Assembly: GCA_963701715.1 (NCBI GenBank)
Contig: CAVPAX010000005.1
Location: 248,001-312,000 of the forward strand
DNA: 64,000 nucleotides
Source: Methylotenera_A sp963701715
GTDB taxonomy: Bacteria; Pseudomonadota; Gammaproteobacteria; Burkholderiales; Methylophilaceae
Reading direction: 5' to 3'
Of this stretch, positions 33,980 to 42,350 are shown piece after piece. A model generated the notes under the pieces. The model was not told the origin of the DNA and did no database searches. It saw only the letters and a list, made by a program, of their open reading frames with translations. A program made the position numbers and the translations under genes. Numbering within the stretch: the first letter of the stretch is position 1; each line of letters begins with the position of its first letter.

Positions 33980-35521
33980 TTATATCAAGCTGTATTGAAA
34001 ACGCTCAAACCTTGCTGTGCGCTCTATCAATTTTTTGATTAGAATGACGCCGGGTTTGTTGTTGGAGCTCAGCCTCAAGACATCACCTGTTTTACAAAAA
34101 CCGCGCGCTGTTATAATACTTGCTGCCTGTTTAATCGCACTGAGCTCAGGTAGTAACAAGGCTTCGCCTTCCAAAGCGCTGTTTTCGAATTTGGCGATAA
34201 CTGCAGTAGCACTAGGCGAAATCAATTCCAAGCCTACATCTAACTGACTTAGATCATTCACGTTCGCCCACCTCAATACCGCCAATTCCCACTGTTTGTT
34301 TTTGCTGTTTTTCATAGCCACTACATCACCAATGCGTGCTGATGCCTGGGATGAGCTAAATTTGCGCAAGGCACATCCACCTGCGCTGATGTTTAAAACT
34401 TGCCAGCGAGAAGGTTTAATCTCGCCCGTCGTGCTAACATGTGTGGAAAATATGCTGCTGCCTTCATGCAATAAATGATACGCTGCTATTAACCCAACCC
34501 CTAACTCTACACCGTCACTTTTTTTTGTTCTCGAGAAAAGGCGTTGTTGCGCTTTGCCAAAGTTTTTAATTAGGCGTGCGAGTAAATCTTCATAATGACC
34601 TTCAATCGCATAGCTAGGCAAGCAACCGTCACTTGGCACAACCCCTTCCTGTAGTAACTTGAGGTGATGATGAATTTGTCTGGCCAAGTTGACAGTAATG
34701 AGAAGAATATCCGTCGCATCGTCAGGAACATTTTGATTCTTGACAAATGGAATGGGTGGTTTATTGCTATCAAGCGCGACCAGAAATACGCCTGCAGGGT
34801 TTTCAATTAACCCGAGAGGTCTCAGTTCGGCATGTTCGGCGATATTTGAAAGATATACGTCGGTCTTTAATATATCTGCATTTGCAAGGTGTTGAGGATC
34901 TGCCAGCGTCATTAATAACACTTGTGTGTAGACCAAATTGACAGAGCTTGCGTTATTAACCGCAATTTGATCTGTAACCGATATTTTTTCAGCTGCTTGT
35001 TGTAACGCACAGAAGTATAGTTGATGTAACTCGGCCCACAAATTGTCAGGCGGGGTGCGGTAGCAGAGATGGTGTACTAAAGCGACTTCTTTAAGCGCAT
35101 GAATTGCTCGTTGTACAACTTGGGCGGTGCTCTTGCTATTGTTCAAATTTAAGATTTTGTTTTGTAAATCTACCAAAGAAAATTTGTAGCCATATGCAAA
35201 CTCTTGCCATAGTTTCATTGCGGCATCGGCAAAAGTCTGCTCAGTTTTAGAAATGGGTAAGCTTGCACCGCTAAAATGCGGAATTAAGTCTTGATAAATT
35301 TGAATAGCTGTTGGACGATATAGCTCTAGTGCATTAAAGCGATTTGCAAATGCCACTTTTTGGCTGTTTAAGATTTGTAATTCATCTATTAAATCGGTGG
35401 CAGCAGAGATTGGATCGCCCAATGGAAGTTTTTGGATGAACTCGTTGATTTTATGCGCACGAGTCTCTGCCAATAAAATTGGATTTTCATCTAAACTTGG
35501 CAACTTAAGACTAATTGTCAT
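33980..35521 (-). CDS. Uncharacterised protein with possible C-terminal PilZ-like domain
   Basis: 513 aa with no signal peptide or membrane segment. The N-terminal 300 residues are mostly helical and not recognised. From about residue 370 the sequence WQVLNISAGGCALRKF, then IGDVVAMKNSKNKQWELAVLRW and LDVGLELIS, resembles the beta-barrel part of PilZ domains, where an NxSxxG motif contributes to cyclic-di-GMP binding; the preceding arginine pair is not obvious. If the reading is right, it could be an effector in the c-di-GMP circuit that the RpfG-like protein controls. Monocistronic, 66-85 bases from a divergent thioredoxin-like gene. Confidence 0.6.
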   Translation of the reverse strand: MTISLKLPSLDENPILLAETRAHKINEFIQKLPLGDPISAATDLIDELQILNSQKVAFANRFNALELYRPTAIQIYQDLIPHFSGASLPISKTEQTFADAAMKLWQEFAYGYKFSLVDLQNKILNLNNSKSTAQVVQRAIHALKEVALVHHLCYRTPPDNLWAELHQLYFCALQQAAEKISVTDQIAVNNASSVNLVYTQVLLMTLADPQHLANADILKTDVYLSNIAEHAELRPLGLIENPAGVFLVALDSNKPPIPFVKNQNVPDDATDILLITVNLARQIHHHLKLLQEGVVPSDGCLPSYAIEGHYEDLLARLIKNFGKAQQRLFSRTKKSDGVELGVGLIAAYHLLHEGSSIFSTHVSTTGEIKPSRWQVLNISAGGCALRKFSSSQASARIGDVVAMKNSKNKQWELAVLRWANVNDLSQLDVGLELISPSATAVIAKFENSALEGEALLLPELSAIKQAASIITARGFCKTGDVLRLSSNNKPGVILIKKLIERTARFERFQYSLI

Positions 35522-35606
35522 GCAAACTCCAGTTCTAATGCTTTATATTAGAGCCTAATTTTAAATTTGTCACTTTTTTGCTTACTTTTTGGATTATATA
35601 AAAGTT

Positions 35607-36083
35607 ATGTTATATAAAAAATTACTTTTGTGTTTAATTTTCACTGCAGTTTTGCTAGGCGTGCATACAGTTACTTTTGCTGCAAATAACTTTTTTCTAA
35701 CAGATATGGATGGTAAAAAACATACTCTTTCTCAATATAAGGGTAAATGGGTGATTGTCAATTATTGGGCGACTTGGTGTCCGCCATGTTTGGAAGAGGT
35801 GCCAGATCTTGTGGCTTTGTATGATAGCCGAAAAAACAAAGATGTCATGGTTATCGGCGTAGTTTTTGATTACCAAAGCGCAAAAGAAGTGACCGAATAT
35901 GTGGATGACATGCTGATGTCGTATCCGATAGTGCTCGGTCACGATGAGGTGACCAAGCAGATCGGTGGTGCGGAGGTGTTACCTACCAGTTATATCTACA
36001 ATCCGCGTGGTGAGCTTGTTAAAACCAAACGTGGTCTAGTTACTAAGCAATATCTCGAAACATTTATGGCGCACGGTAAGTAG
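35607..36083 (+). CDS. TlpA-like periplasmic thiol-disulfide protein
   Basis: 158 aa from the ATG at 35607. This start gives a signal peptide (MLYKKLLLCLIFTAVLLGV, cleavage after FAA); a TTG at 35589 is the alternative. The thioredoxin fold shows KGKWVIVNYWATWCPPCLEEVP with active site CPPC near residue 57, and cis-proline VLPTSYIYN. TlpA/ResA-type proteins keep periplasmic thiols reduced, often for cytochrome c maturation, which would suit this cytochrome-rich organism. No maturation genes are adjacent. Confidence 0.85.
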   Translation: MLYKKLLLCLIFTAVLLGVHTVTFAANNFFLTDMDGKKHTLSQYKGKWVIVNYWATWCPPCLEEVPDLVALYDSRKNKDVMVIGVVFDYQSAKEVTEYVDDMLMSYPIVLGHDEVTKQIGGAEVLPTSYIYNPRGELVKTKRGLVTKQYLETFMAHGK

Positions 36084-36121
36084 ATAACCTAGCGCATCCA
36101 ATATCACTAAGGGTATGTTTT

Positions 36122-36424
36122 CTAAACAGGGACGGCAATACTATTGCCAGCTTCGTCCAAGATGTTAAGCTGATTTTCTTCCGCAAAATGCATCAGCTGT
36201 TCAAAACCTTCAGGATTGGTCTCTTTTAGCTTCATATTGACGGTTAAACAGCGCACGCCATTAACCACCTCTGGTCTCAGGTAGGGTGAATAGCGTAATT
36301 TCCGGTTTTCACCAAATGTCGCAAAAGTGCTGCACATGCGGTCTACCCAATCACTTGGACGAAAAGGTTTACCAGCACGTGTCAGGCCTTCGATAGTAAT
36401 TTCTACAGGTTGTTTTATGGTCAT
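36122..36424 (-). CDS. DUF3579 family protein
   Basis: 100 aa. The sequence matches the betaproteobacterial DUF3579 family: GKPFRPSDWVDRMCSTFATFG, shown here by PFRPSDWVDR, then LRYSPYLRPEV and GVRCLTVNM. The function is unknown. It is small, soluble and without metal or redox motifs. It lies downstream of the dolP-like lipoprotein gene on the same strand, 41 bases away. Confidence 0.82.
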   Translation of the reverse strand: MTIKQPVEITIEGLTRAGKPFRPSDWVDRMCSTFATFGENRKLRYSPYLRPEVVNGVRCLTVNMKLKETNPEGFEQLMHFAEENQLNILDEAGNSIAVPV

Positions 36425-36465
36425 TTTGTTTACTTCCTATTGCTTTTATTGCGTTGATTCAAAGT

Positions 36466-37062
36466 CTAGTTTAGATATTCGAATACCTTAACCACCTTAG
36501 TAACGCCGTCGGTATTGCGGGCAATTTCTACAGCCGCATCTGCTTCTGTCTTGTTAACGATGCCCATCAGATATACAACGCTATTTTCAGTGACGACTTT
36601 TACATAATTAGCTGGAAATTGGTTTTCAGTCACAAATTTAGTTTTAACTTTAGAGGTGATATAGGTGTCATTGCTGCGTGAACTAATGGATGATTTTGGA
36701 CCGACTGCAATTTCGTTGGTAACAGCTCGAATATTTTCAATTTCTTTCAACAAAGCCTCGGCTTTCGCTTTAGTCGCATCATCAGGCACTTCGCCAGTGA
36801 GTAACACATTGCGGTTATAGCTAGTAACATTCACATGTGCATATTCACCCAAATTTGTTTCCATTTTTTTAACTGCTTTTAATTCGATGTTTTCATCCTC
36901 GACATAAATGCCGGAAGTACGCCTATCTGCTGCCATGGCCCCGCCTGCAGCTGCCCCGCCTGCCACAACAGGAAAGCATGCAGTCACTTGCGTTGCAACG
37001 GCTACGCATAGAATTGCTTTAACGATGATATGTTTGCCTAAATGGATGTAATCTGGATTCAT
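36466..37062 (-). CDS. dolP: DolP-like outer-membrane lipoprotein with two BON domains
   Basis: 198 aa. A lipoprotein signal ends in QVTAC (Cys29), followed by a Gly/Ala-rich segment and two BON domains: about 60-125 (NVTSYNRNVLLTGEVPDDATK) and about 130-195 (ITSKVKTKFV, VVTENSVVYLMGIVNKTEAD). DolP (YraP) keeps the outer membrane intact and sits at division sites. Its closeness to yraN and rsmI reproduces the rsmI-lpoA-yraN-diaA-dolP neighbourhood of E. coli, with lpoA and diaA missing. Confidence 0.85.
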   Translation of the reverse strand: MNPDYIHLGKHIIVKAILCVAVATQVTACFPVVAGGAAAGGAMAADRRTSGIYVEDENIELKAVKKMETNLGEYAHVNVTSYNRNVLLTGEVPDDATKAKAEALLKEIENIRAVTNEIAVGPKSSISSRSNDTYITSKVKTKFVTENQFPANYVKVVTENSVVYLMGIVNKTEADAAVEIARNTDGVTKVVKVFEYLN

Positions 37063-37147
37063 TAACGACTCCTTAAAAGAATGAGGTCAGTTGGGAAATA
37101 TTGAAATTATAGTGCTTGCAGACAAATTTGTGCGAATGATACGCCCT

Positions 37148-37501
37148 TTAGGCATCAAATGCATTACGTATCCATTCTATACTTTGCATGTCAGCTTTGT
37201 TCATTAAAATGGCATCAAACCTGCAAGCGCTTTGGCCATGTTGTTGTAAATAATGCTGTGCTGTCAAAATTAGTTTTTTCTGTTTTTGCGGTGTAATGCT
37301 GCTAGCTGCGTTGCCAAACTGGTTGTTACTTCTTAGCTGAACCTCAATAAAAACAAGGGTTTTTGCATCAGTCATAATTAAATCAATTTCACCAAATCGG
37401 CAATGATAATTTTGCGTTACAAGTTTAAGGCCGCGTTCAGCCAAAAAAGTTGCAGCTAATTTATCTGCAGCCAATCCAGCATTATTTTCATTCATTTTCA
37501 T
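37148..37501 (-). CDS. YraN family protein (UPF0102)
   Basis: 117 aa. UPF0102 proteins have a restriction-endonuclease-like fold. Visible motifs: AADKLAATFLAERGLKLV, then the active-site-like E-D-ExQ series, with FGEIDLIMTD and LVFIEVQLRS. The usual VEVK is VEVQ-like here (IEVQLR), so the Lys of the nuclease motif is replaced. Biological role is unknown. It is divergent from rsmI with only 34 bases between the starts. Confidence 0.88.
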   Translation of the reverse strand: MKMNENNAGLAADKLAATFLAERGLKLVTQNYHCRFGEIDLIMTDAKTLVFIEVQLRSNNQFGNAASSITPQKQKKLILTAQHYLQQHGQSACRFDAILMNKADMQSIEWIRNAFDA

Positions 37502-37535
37502 AGGATATGTATTAGCTTTGGCTTAGAATCCAAGT

Positions 37536-38384
37536 ATGAAACAGTCGGGCATATTATACGTGGTGGCAACGCCGATCGGAAATTTAGGTGATATTACATT
37601 GCGTGCAATAGAAACGCTAAAAGCTGTCGACGCAATTGCAGCCGAAGATACACGACATACTTCAGGTCTTTTGTCGCATTTCGGCATTAGCAAAAAACTC
37701 ATTGCAGTGCATGAGCATAATGAGTATCAATCGGCAGAGAAATTATTGACCCAACTAAAAGCAGGTGAGAATATTGCTTTGGTTACGGATGCCGGCACGC
37801 CGGGTATTAGCGACCCAGGCGCGATTGTTGTTGATTTGGTGCGCAAAGCTGGCATAAAAGCGGTGCCGATTCCCGGCGCAAGTGCTGTGATTGCCGCCTT
37901 ATCCGCCAGCGGCATCACACAGAATGGCTTCTTGTTTCATGGATTTTTACCTGCCAGCGGCGCAGCGCGGCGCAAGGTGTTACAAGAATTGGCTGCGCAA
38001 ACGGTGACTTTGGTGTTTTACGAAGCGCCGCACCGCATTGTGGAATGCGTTGAAGACATAGCGAAGGTATTGGGTGGTGAGCGGCACATTACATTTGCGC
38101 GTGAACTGACGAAAACATTCGAAACGATTTACACCTGCCCTGCAGGCCGCGCTAGTGCTTGGCTTCAGGCAGATTCAAATCAGCAGCGTGGAGAATTTGT
38201 TCTGTTGGTGGAAGCCGCGCCAGTTGTAAAAATGCAGGAAATTAGTGAGGAGGCGCAACGTGTATTAAAATGCCTGCTGGATGAATTGCCGCTCAAACAG
38301 GCAGTAAAGCTGGCGATAGAAATCACACGGCTTAAAAAAAATGACTTATATGAATTTGCACTGAAGTTAAAAAATGACGAATAA
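37536..38384 (+). CDS. rsmI: 16S rRNA (cytidine(1402)-2'-O)-methyltransferase
   Basis: 282 aa. RsmI methylates the ribose of C1402 in the decoding centre. The tetrapyrrole-methylase fold is shown by LYVVATPIGNLGDITLRA at the start, VDAIAAEDTRHTSGLL, ALVTDAGTPGISDPGA and PGASAVIAALSASG, all key family segments. The C-terminal helical domain includes LPLKQAVKLA. It overlaps pyrC by 11 bases. Confidence 0.97.
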   Translation: MKQSGILYVVATPIGNLGDITLRAIETLKAVDAIAAEDTRHTSGLLSHFGISKKLIAVHEHNEYQSAEKLLTQLKAGENIALVTDAGTPGISDPGAIVVDLVRKAGIKAVPIPGASAVIAALSASGITQNGFLFHGFLPASGAARRKVLQELAAQTVTLVFYEAPHRIVECVEDIAKVLGGERHITFARELTKTFETIYTCPAGRASAWLQADSNQQRGEFVLLVEAAPVVKMQEISEEAQRVLKCLLDELPLKQAVKLAIEITRLKKNDLYEFALKLKNDE

Positions 38385-39414
38385 ACTTATACTTATACGC
38401 CCCGACGATTGGCATTTACACCTTAGAGACGGCGTGGCTTTGCAGGCTGTTTTGCCTGACACTGCGCGCCAGTTCGCGCGTGCGATTGTGATGCCGAATT
38501 TACGGCCCCCGGTGATAACGACAGAGCTCGCAGCAGCTTATCGCCAGCGTATTTTGGAGGCGTTGCCAAAAGGCGCAAAATTTGAGCCGCTGATGACGCT
38601 TTATTTAACTGATAACACAAAGCCGGACGAGATTAAAAAAGCCAAGGCAAGCGGATTTGTTCATGGCGTAAAGCTTTACCCTGCGGGTGCGACAACCAAT
38701 TCGGATTCTGGCGTAACCGATTTGCTTAATTGCAATTCCGTACTAGAGACTATGCAGGAAGTTGGAATGCCGTTACTCGTGCACGCCGAGGTGACGGACA
38801 CGGATGTCGATGTTTTTGATCGCGAACGTGTTTTTATTGATCGCCACATGTTACCTTTGCTCAAGCGATTTCCAGCATTAAAAATCGTGTTTGAGCATAT
38901 CACCACCAAAGATGCCGCAGAGTTTGTGCATGGTGCGCCAGATAACGTTGCCGCGACGATTACTGCACATCATTTGCTGATGAATCGTAACGATATGTTC
39001 AAAGGAGGTATTCAGCCACATCACTACTGCTTGCCTATTTTAAAACGTGAAGAACATCGGCAGGCTTTGGTAAAGGCAGCAACTTCCGGTAGTGCCAAAT
39101 TTTTTCTGGGTACCGATAGCGCGCCGCATGCCAAGCACACCAAAGAGGCTGCTTGTGGCTGTGCAGGCATCTATACTGCACACGCGGCCATCGAGTTTTA
39201 TGCGGAGGCGTTTGAGGCTGCGAATGCTTTGGATAAATTAGAAGCGTTTGCCAGTTTTTACGGTGCAGATTTTTATGACCTGCCAAGAAATGCAGATAAA
39301 ATCACGCTCGAAAAATCCAGCTGGCGGGTGGCGAATGAACTCCCGCTGGGTGATGATAGTCTAGTACCACTAAGGGCTGGTCAGCTAATACACTGGAAAC
39401 TTAATCTAGGTTAG
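38374..39414 (+). CDS. pyrC: Dihydroorotase
   Basis: 346 aa, the class II (E. coli PyrC) type. It converts carbamoyl-aspartate to dihydroorotate in pyrimidine synthesis. The zinc ligands His-x-His are in RPDDWHLHLRDG near residue 15; the carboxylated lysine is in HGVKLYPAG; further histidines are in LLVHAEVT and KIVFEHITT, and the catalytic Asp in FFLGTDSAPH. Starts inside the end of rsmI. Confidence 0.96.
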   Translation: MTNKLILIRPDDWHLHLRDGVALQAVLPDTARQFARAIVMPNLRPPVITTELAAAYRQRILEALPKGAKFEPLMTLYLTDNTKPDEIKKAKASGFVHGVKLYPAGATTNSDSGVTDLLNCNSVLETMQEVGMPLLVHAEVTDTDVDVFDRERVFIDRHMLPLLKRFPALKIVFEHITTKDAAEFVHGAPDNVAATITAHHLLMNRNDMFKGGIQPHHYCLPILKREEHRQALVKAATSGSAKFFLGTDSAPHAKHTKEAACGCAGIYTAHAAIEFYAEAFEAANALDKLEAFASFYGADFYDLPRNADKITLEKSSWRVANELPLGDDSLVPLRAGQLIHWKLNLG

Positions 39415-39441
39415 TTGTTAATAATATTTGGAGATAATGGA

Positions 39442-39939
39442 ATGCAATTTTTTAAAACAACCTTCATCAGTCTAATGCTATGTTTTGTGAGCATGCCTGT
39501 ACTGGCAATTACACCAGATCCGGCGGATCAAAATATGTATCAGCGCGAATTTAAATTGCTGGATGCGGATAGCAACGACAAAATAAGTGCTGCAGAAATT
39601 AAAAAAGACCCGATTTTTGAGAATGGCGGTTTTGGAAAAGCGGATAGAAACCACAATGGCAGCTTAAGTCAGGATGAATACGCGACTTATAAATCGGCAG
39701 TACAGCAAAAAGAGGCGAAACAGGCAGCCCGTGACAGCGCGATCACCTCAAAAGTTAAAGCCAAATATTTAATTGAAAAAAACTTTAGAAGCTTTAAAGT
39801 AAGCGTGGAAACCAAAGACGGTATTGTGATATTAAGCGGTTTTGTGGATGACTTGGCCACCAAAAACCGTGCAGAGCAAATCGCCGCGAGTGTAAAAGGC
39901 GTGAAATCGGTTAAAAATGGATTGGTTGTGAAGCCGTAA
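39442..39939 (+). CDS. Exported EF-hand and BON domain protein
   Basis: 165 aa from the ATG at 39442, with GGAG upstream. A signal peptide (MQFFKTTFISLMLCFVSMPV) is followed by two EF-hand-like loops, DADSNDKISAAE near 41-52 and DRNHNGSLSQDE about 20 residues later, then one BON domain at the C-terminus (DSAITSKVKAKYLIEKN, GIVILSGFVDDLATK). EF-hands would bind calcium or perhaps another hard cation; BON domains act at membranes. The combination is unusual and the function unknown. It starts 27 bases after pyrC, possibly in the same transcript. Confidence 0.75.
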   Translation: MQFFKTTFISLMLCFVSMPVLAITPDPADQNMYQREFKLLDADSNDKISAAEIKKDPIFENGGFGKADRNHNGSLSQDEYATYKSAVQQKEAKQAARDSAITSKVKAKYLIEKNFRSFKVSVETKDGIVILSGFVDDLATKNRAEQIAASVKGVKSVKNGLVVKP

Positions 39940-40017
39940 TAGATGCTCTGTAGGTCGCATGGATATTGGTCTGCAGGGCATGGCATTTTTGCCTTGTTAA
40001 CGTGTTAAAATGGTGTC

Positions 40018-40317
40018 GAAGCTAGCTAGACAGTCGCCGCTTGTACAAACGAGGGGAGGAAAGTCCGGGCTGCATAGAGCAGGATGACGGCTAACGGCCG
40101 TACGCCGTGAGGCGAGGAATAGGGCCACAGAGACGAGCGTATTAAGTTACGGTGAAACGCGGTAACCTCCATCTGCAGCAAGACCAAATAGGCTGGTATT
40201 GGCGTGGCTCGCGCTGCCAGCGGGTAGGTTGCTTGAGCGCGTGAGTAATTGCGCGCCTAGAGGAATGACTGTTACGTGTAGCAATGCACGACAGAACCCG
40301 GCTTATCGGCTAGCTTC
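40018..40317 (+). ncRNA. rnpB: RNase P RNA, bacterial class A
   Basis: Catalytic RNA that matures tRNA 5' ends. The ends pair perfectly to form P1 (GAAGCTAGC at 40018-40026 and GCTAGCTTC at 40309-40317). The universally conserved segments are present: GAGGAAAGTCCGGGCT near 40056, the AGGGCCACAGAGACGAG region near 40123, GGTGAAACGCGGTAACC, and ACAGAACCCGGCTTAT near 40290. About 300 nt, the normal size. The T run at 40318-40323 after P1 probably ends the transcript. Confidence 0.96.
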
Positions 40318-40484
40318 TTTTTTATTCTAAATTTCCATTTTTTGAGTCCACGCATACAATTCAATTACATAATTAACGGTACTGATATTTTACATTCACT
40401 TAACTTTGTAACCAATTGATTATTAACATGTTTGTTTTTTGTACAAAAATGCGCTAAGTCTTTGTCTTATAAAGAAAAAATCTC

Positions 40485-40513
40485 AAAAAGTGCTTGCAAA
40501 GCACTTTTTTTTT
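40485..40513 (+). terminator. Intrinsic terminator upstream of the dcw promoter
   Basis: 11-bp perfect stem AAAAAGTGCTT / AAGCACTTTTT with loop GCA, followed by an uninterrupted nine-T run. It would stop transcripts arriving from rnpB or pyrC. The -35 hexamer of the dcw promoter lies across the loop. Confidence 0.8.
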
Positions 40514-40522
40514 ATCTATAGT
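40494..40522 (+). promoter_or_regulatory. Sigma-70 promoter of the dcw operon
   Basis: TTGCAA at 40494-40499, 17-base spacer, TATAGT at 40517-40522. The predicted start, near 40529, falls at the edge of the first MraZ box, so MraZ binding there would block polymerase. Hexamers and spacing read by eye. Confidence 0.72.
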
Positions 40523-40530
40523 GCAATTTG

Positions 40531-40556
40531 GTGGGGAAAAGTGGGGTTTTGTGGGG
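40531..40556 (+). promoter_or_regulatory. Three MraZ boxes (dcw operator)
   Basis: GTGGGG is repeated exactly at 40531, 40541 and 40551, one helical turn apart, just downstream of the promoter. MraZ of other bacteria binds direct repeats of this kind (GTGGG[A/G]) spaced at 10 bp before its own gene and represses the operon. Autoregulation is therefore strongly expected here. Confidence 0.88.
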
Positions 40557-40640
40557 AATGCTAATTTTAACTAATGGTGATTAGTAATTCCCTGCTTTTT
40601 AATCAAGTAAGTATTGATAATTATAAGGCTTTTATCAAAC

Positions 40641-41087
40641 ATGTTTCGCGGCGCAACAAATTTGAGTATGGATGCAAAAGGCAGGCTGGCTGTGCCTGCT
40701 AAGCATCGCGATGCACTGTTGACGCAAAGTGCGGGCAATGTGGTGCTGACTGCGCATCCGCATGGATGTTTGCTGCTTTATCCTCAGCCAGCTTGGGAGC
40801 CAATTCAAGCCAAAATGATGGCGCTGTCCAGTTTTGATAGGCAGTCATCCGGTTTGCAGCGTTTGCTGGTGGGGTATGCAGAAGATATTGCGTTAGATAG
40901 CGCCGGTCGTATGCTGGTTTCAGCTGCTTTGCGCGAATTTGCCAATTTGGATAAAGAAGTCATGCTGGTTGGTCAAGGCAGCCATTTTGAAATGTGGAAT
41001 TTGGAAGCCTGGCGCAAGCAGCTTAAAAATGTAATGAGTGGCGATGGCATCGAGATGCCCGCAGAGTTAGAAGGTTTTTCACTATGA
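40641..41087 (+). CDS. mraZ: Transcriptional regulator MraZ
   Basis: 148 aa from the ATG at 40641 (MFRGATNLSMD); an extension to 40614 is not part of the family. It contains two SpoVT-AbrB-type half-domains, each with a DxxGR core: DAKGRLAVPAKHRDAL near 12 and DSAGRMLVSAALREF near 90. It represses the dcw cluster by binding the repeats upstream. First gene of the operon; its stop overlaps the rsmH start. Confidence 0.96.
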   Translation: MFRGATNLSMDAKGRLAVPAKHRDALLTQSAGNVVLTAHPHGCLLLYPQPAWEPIQAKMMALSSFDRQSSGLQRLLVGYAEDIALDSAGRMLVSAALREFANLDKEVMLVGQGSHFEMWNLEAWRKQLKNVMSGDGIEMPAELEGFSL

Positions 41088-42076
41088 TGATGGGCGCGAC
41101 GTCGGCGCCCGCAGCAGCCTCAGTGTCACCAGAAACCATGCCCCGGTCTTTTTTGCATACAACAGTATTACTTGATGAGGCAATTGATGCCCTCAATATC
41201 AGGCCGAGTGGAACTTATATTGATGGTACATTCGGGCGTGGTGGACATAGCCGGAAAATATTATCCAAACTAGGTAAAGGCGGTCGTTTATTTGCCATGG
41301 ACAGAGATTTGGCGGCTTTTGAGGCTGGCAAACAAATTCAAGATGCACGATTTTGTATTGAACATCGTCATTTTTCAGAAATCAATCAATTGGCAATACA
41401 ACATCATTTAACGCATGTGGATGGCATCTTGCTGGATTTGGGCATTTCGTCACCGCAAATCGATGAAGGTAGGCGCGGTTTTAGTTTTAGGCATGACGGT
41501 CCGCTCGATATGCGTATGGATCAGACGCGTGGCAAAACAGTAGCAGAACTGTTGACCACAATTTCAGAGCAACAATTAGGAGAGGTGATAAAAAATTATG
41601 GTGAAGAACGGTTTGCTAAGCAGGTTGCAAGGGCGATTATTAAGGAGCGCAATGACGGGCGCGCCATCACCACTACCGGACAACTTGCCAAGGTCGTGGC
41701 AAGCGCAATCCCCAAGGTTGAGCCGGGCCAAAATCCAGCAACGCGCACCTTTCAAGCTTTACGGATTTTCGTCAATCAAGAGCTTGAGGAGTTGTCGCTG
41801 ATATTGCCACAATGCCTGAATTTATTGGCAGCAGGTGGCAGGTTGGTTGTGATTAGCTTTCATTCGCTGGAGGATAGAATTGTGAAGCGGTTCATACAAA
41901 GTGAAGAAAATCGTGATGATTTTCCCGCTAACTTTCCTATCAAGGCTAAAGATTTGCCTCAACCAAGATTGGTTTCGATTGGCAGAGCCATTAAACCAAG
42001 CGCGAATGAAATCAAGCTTAATGTACGCGCCAGAAGTGCTGTGATGCGTGTGGCCGAAAGGACAGCTGCAGCATGA
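41084..42076 (+). CDS. rsmH: 16S rRNA (cytosine(1402)-N4)-methyltransferase
   Basis: 330 aa. RsmH methylates C1402 on N4, the same nucleotide that RsmI (37536) modifies on its ribose. SAM-binding and family segments: FLHTTVLLDEAIDAL, DGTFGRGGHSRKIL, LLDLGISSPQID and RGFSFRHDGPLDMRMD. The first ~20 residues, before MPRSF, are a poorly conserved extension; the ATG at 41084 overlaps the mraZ stop as ATGA, so I keep it, though 41138 is possible. Confidence 0.96.
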   Translation: MMMGATSAPAAASVSPETMPRSFLHTTVLLDEAIDALNIRPSGTYIDGTFGRGGHSRKILSKLGKGGRLFAMDRDLAAFEAGKQIQDARFCIEHRHFSEINQLAIQHHLTHVDGILLDLGISSPQIDEGRRGFSFRHDGPLDMRMDQTRGKTVAELLTTISEQQLGEVIKNYGEERFAKQVARAIIKERNDGRAITTTGQLAKVVASAIPKVEPGQNPATRTFQALRIFVNQELEELSLILPQCLNLLAAGGRLVVISFHSLEDRIVKRFIQSEENRDDFPANFPIKAKDLPQPRLVSIGRAIKPSANEIKLNVRARSAVMRVAERTAAA

Positions 42077-42348
42077 CTCGTCTGAACCTTATATTATTTT
42101 TTGTGCTCATTGCGGTGAGTCTTGGGGTGGTGACTTCACAGCATAAGGCGCGCAAATTGTATTTCGAGTTGGAACAGCAACAAGGGTTGACTCAAAAATA
42201 TGAAACCGAGTTTGGTCAATTGCAACTCGAACAAAGTACATGGGCGATGCACTCGCGCATAGAGGAGCTCGCAACTAAAAGATTGCAAATGCAAGTGCCG
42301 GATGCAAAACGTATCCAGGTAATTTCGCTTGATGAAATGACGCGATAA
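42073..42348 (+). CDS. ftsL: Cell division protein FtsL
   Basis: 91 aa: a short N-terminus, one membrane helix (LILFFVLIAVSLGVVTS) and a periplasmic coiled coil with the family's end (ELATKRLQMQVPDAKRIQVI). FtsL forms a complex with FtsB and FtsQ that recruits and activates FtsW/FtsI. FtsB is not encoded in the window. The ATG overlaps the rsmH stop as ATGA; ftsI begins 2 bases after the stop. Confidence 0.92.
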   Translation: MTRLNLILFFVLIAVSLGVVTSQHKARKLYFELEQQQGLTQKYETEFGQLQLEQSTWAMHSRIEELATKRLQMQVPDAKRIQVISLDEMTR

Positions 42349-42350
42349 AA

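Larger units (their letters stand above)
40318..40640. other. Regulatory spacer between rnpB and mraZ
   Basis: 323 bases without a gene. The first 165 are AT-rich with nothing I recognise beyond the rnpB T run. The remainder holds a strong hairpin with a T run (40485-40513), a sigma-70 promoter (40494-40522) and three MraZ boxes (40531-40556), then an 80-base leader to mraZ. Confidence 0.7.

Noticed and set aside
39442..39939. Lanmodulin (lanthanide-binding EF-hand protein)
   Set aside because: Only two loops rather than four, no proline at loop position 2, and a C-terminal BON domain; EF-hand/BON protein is the safer call.
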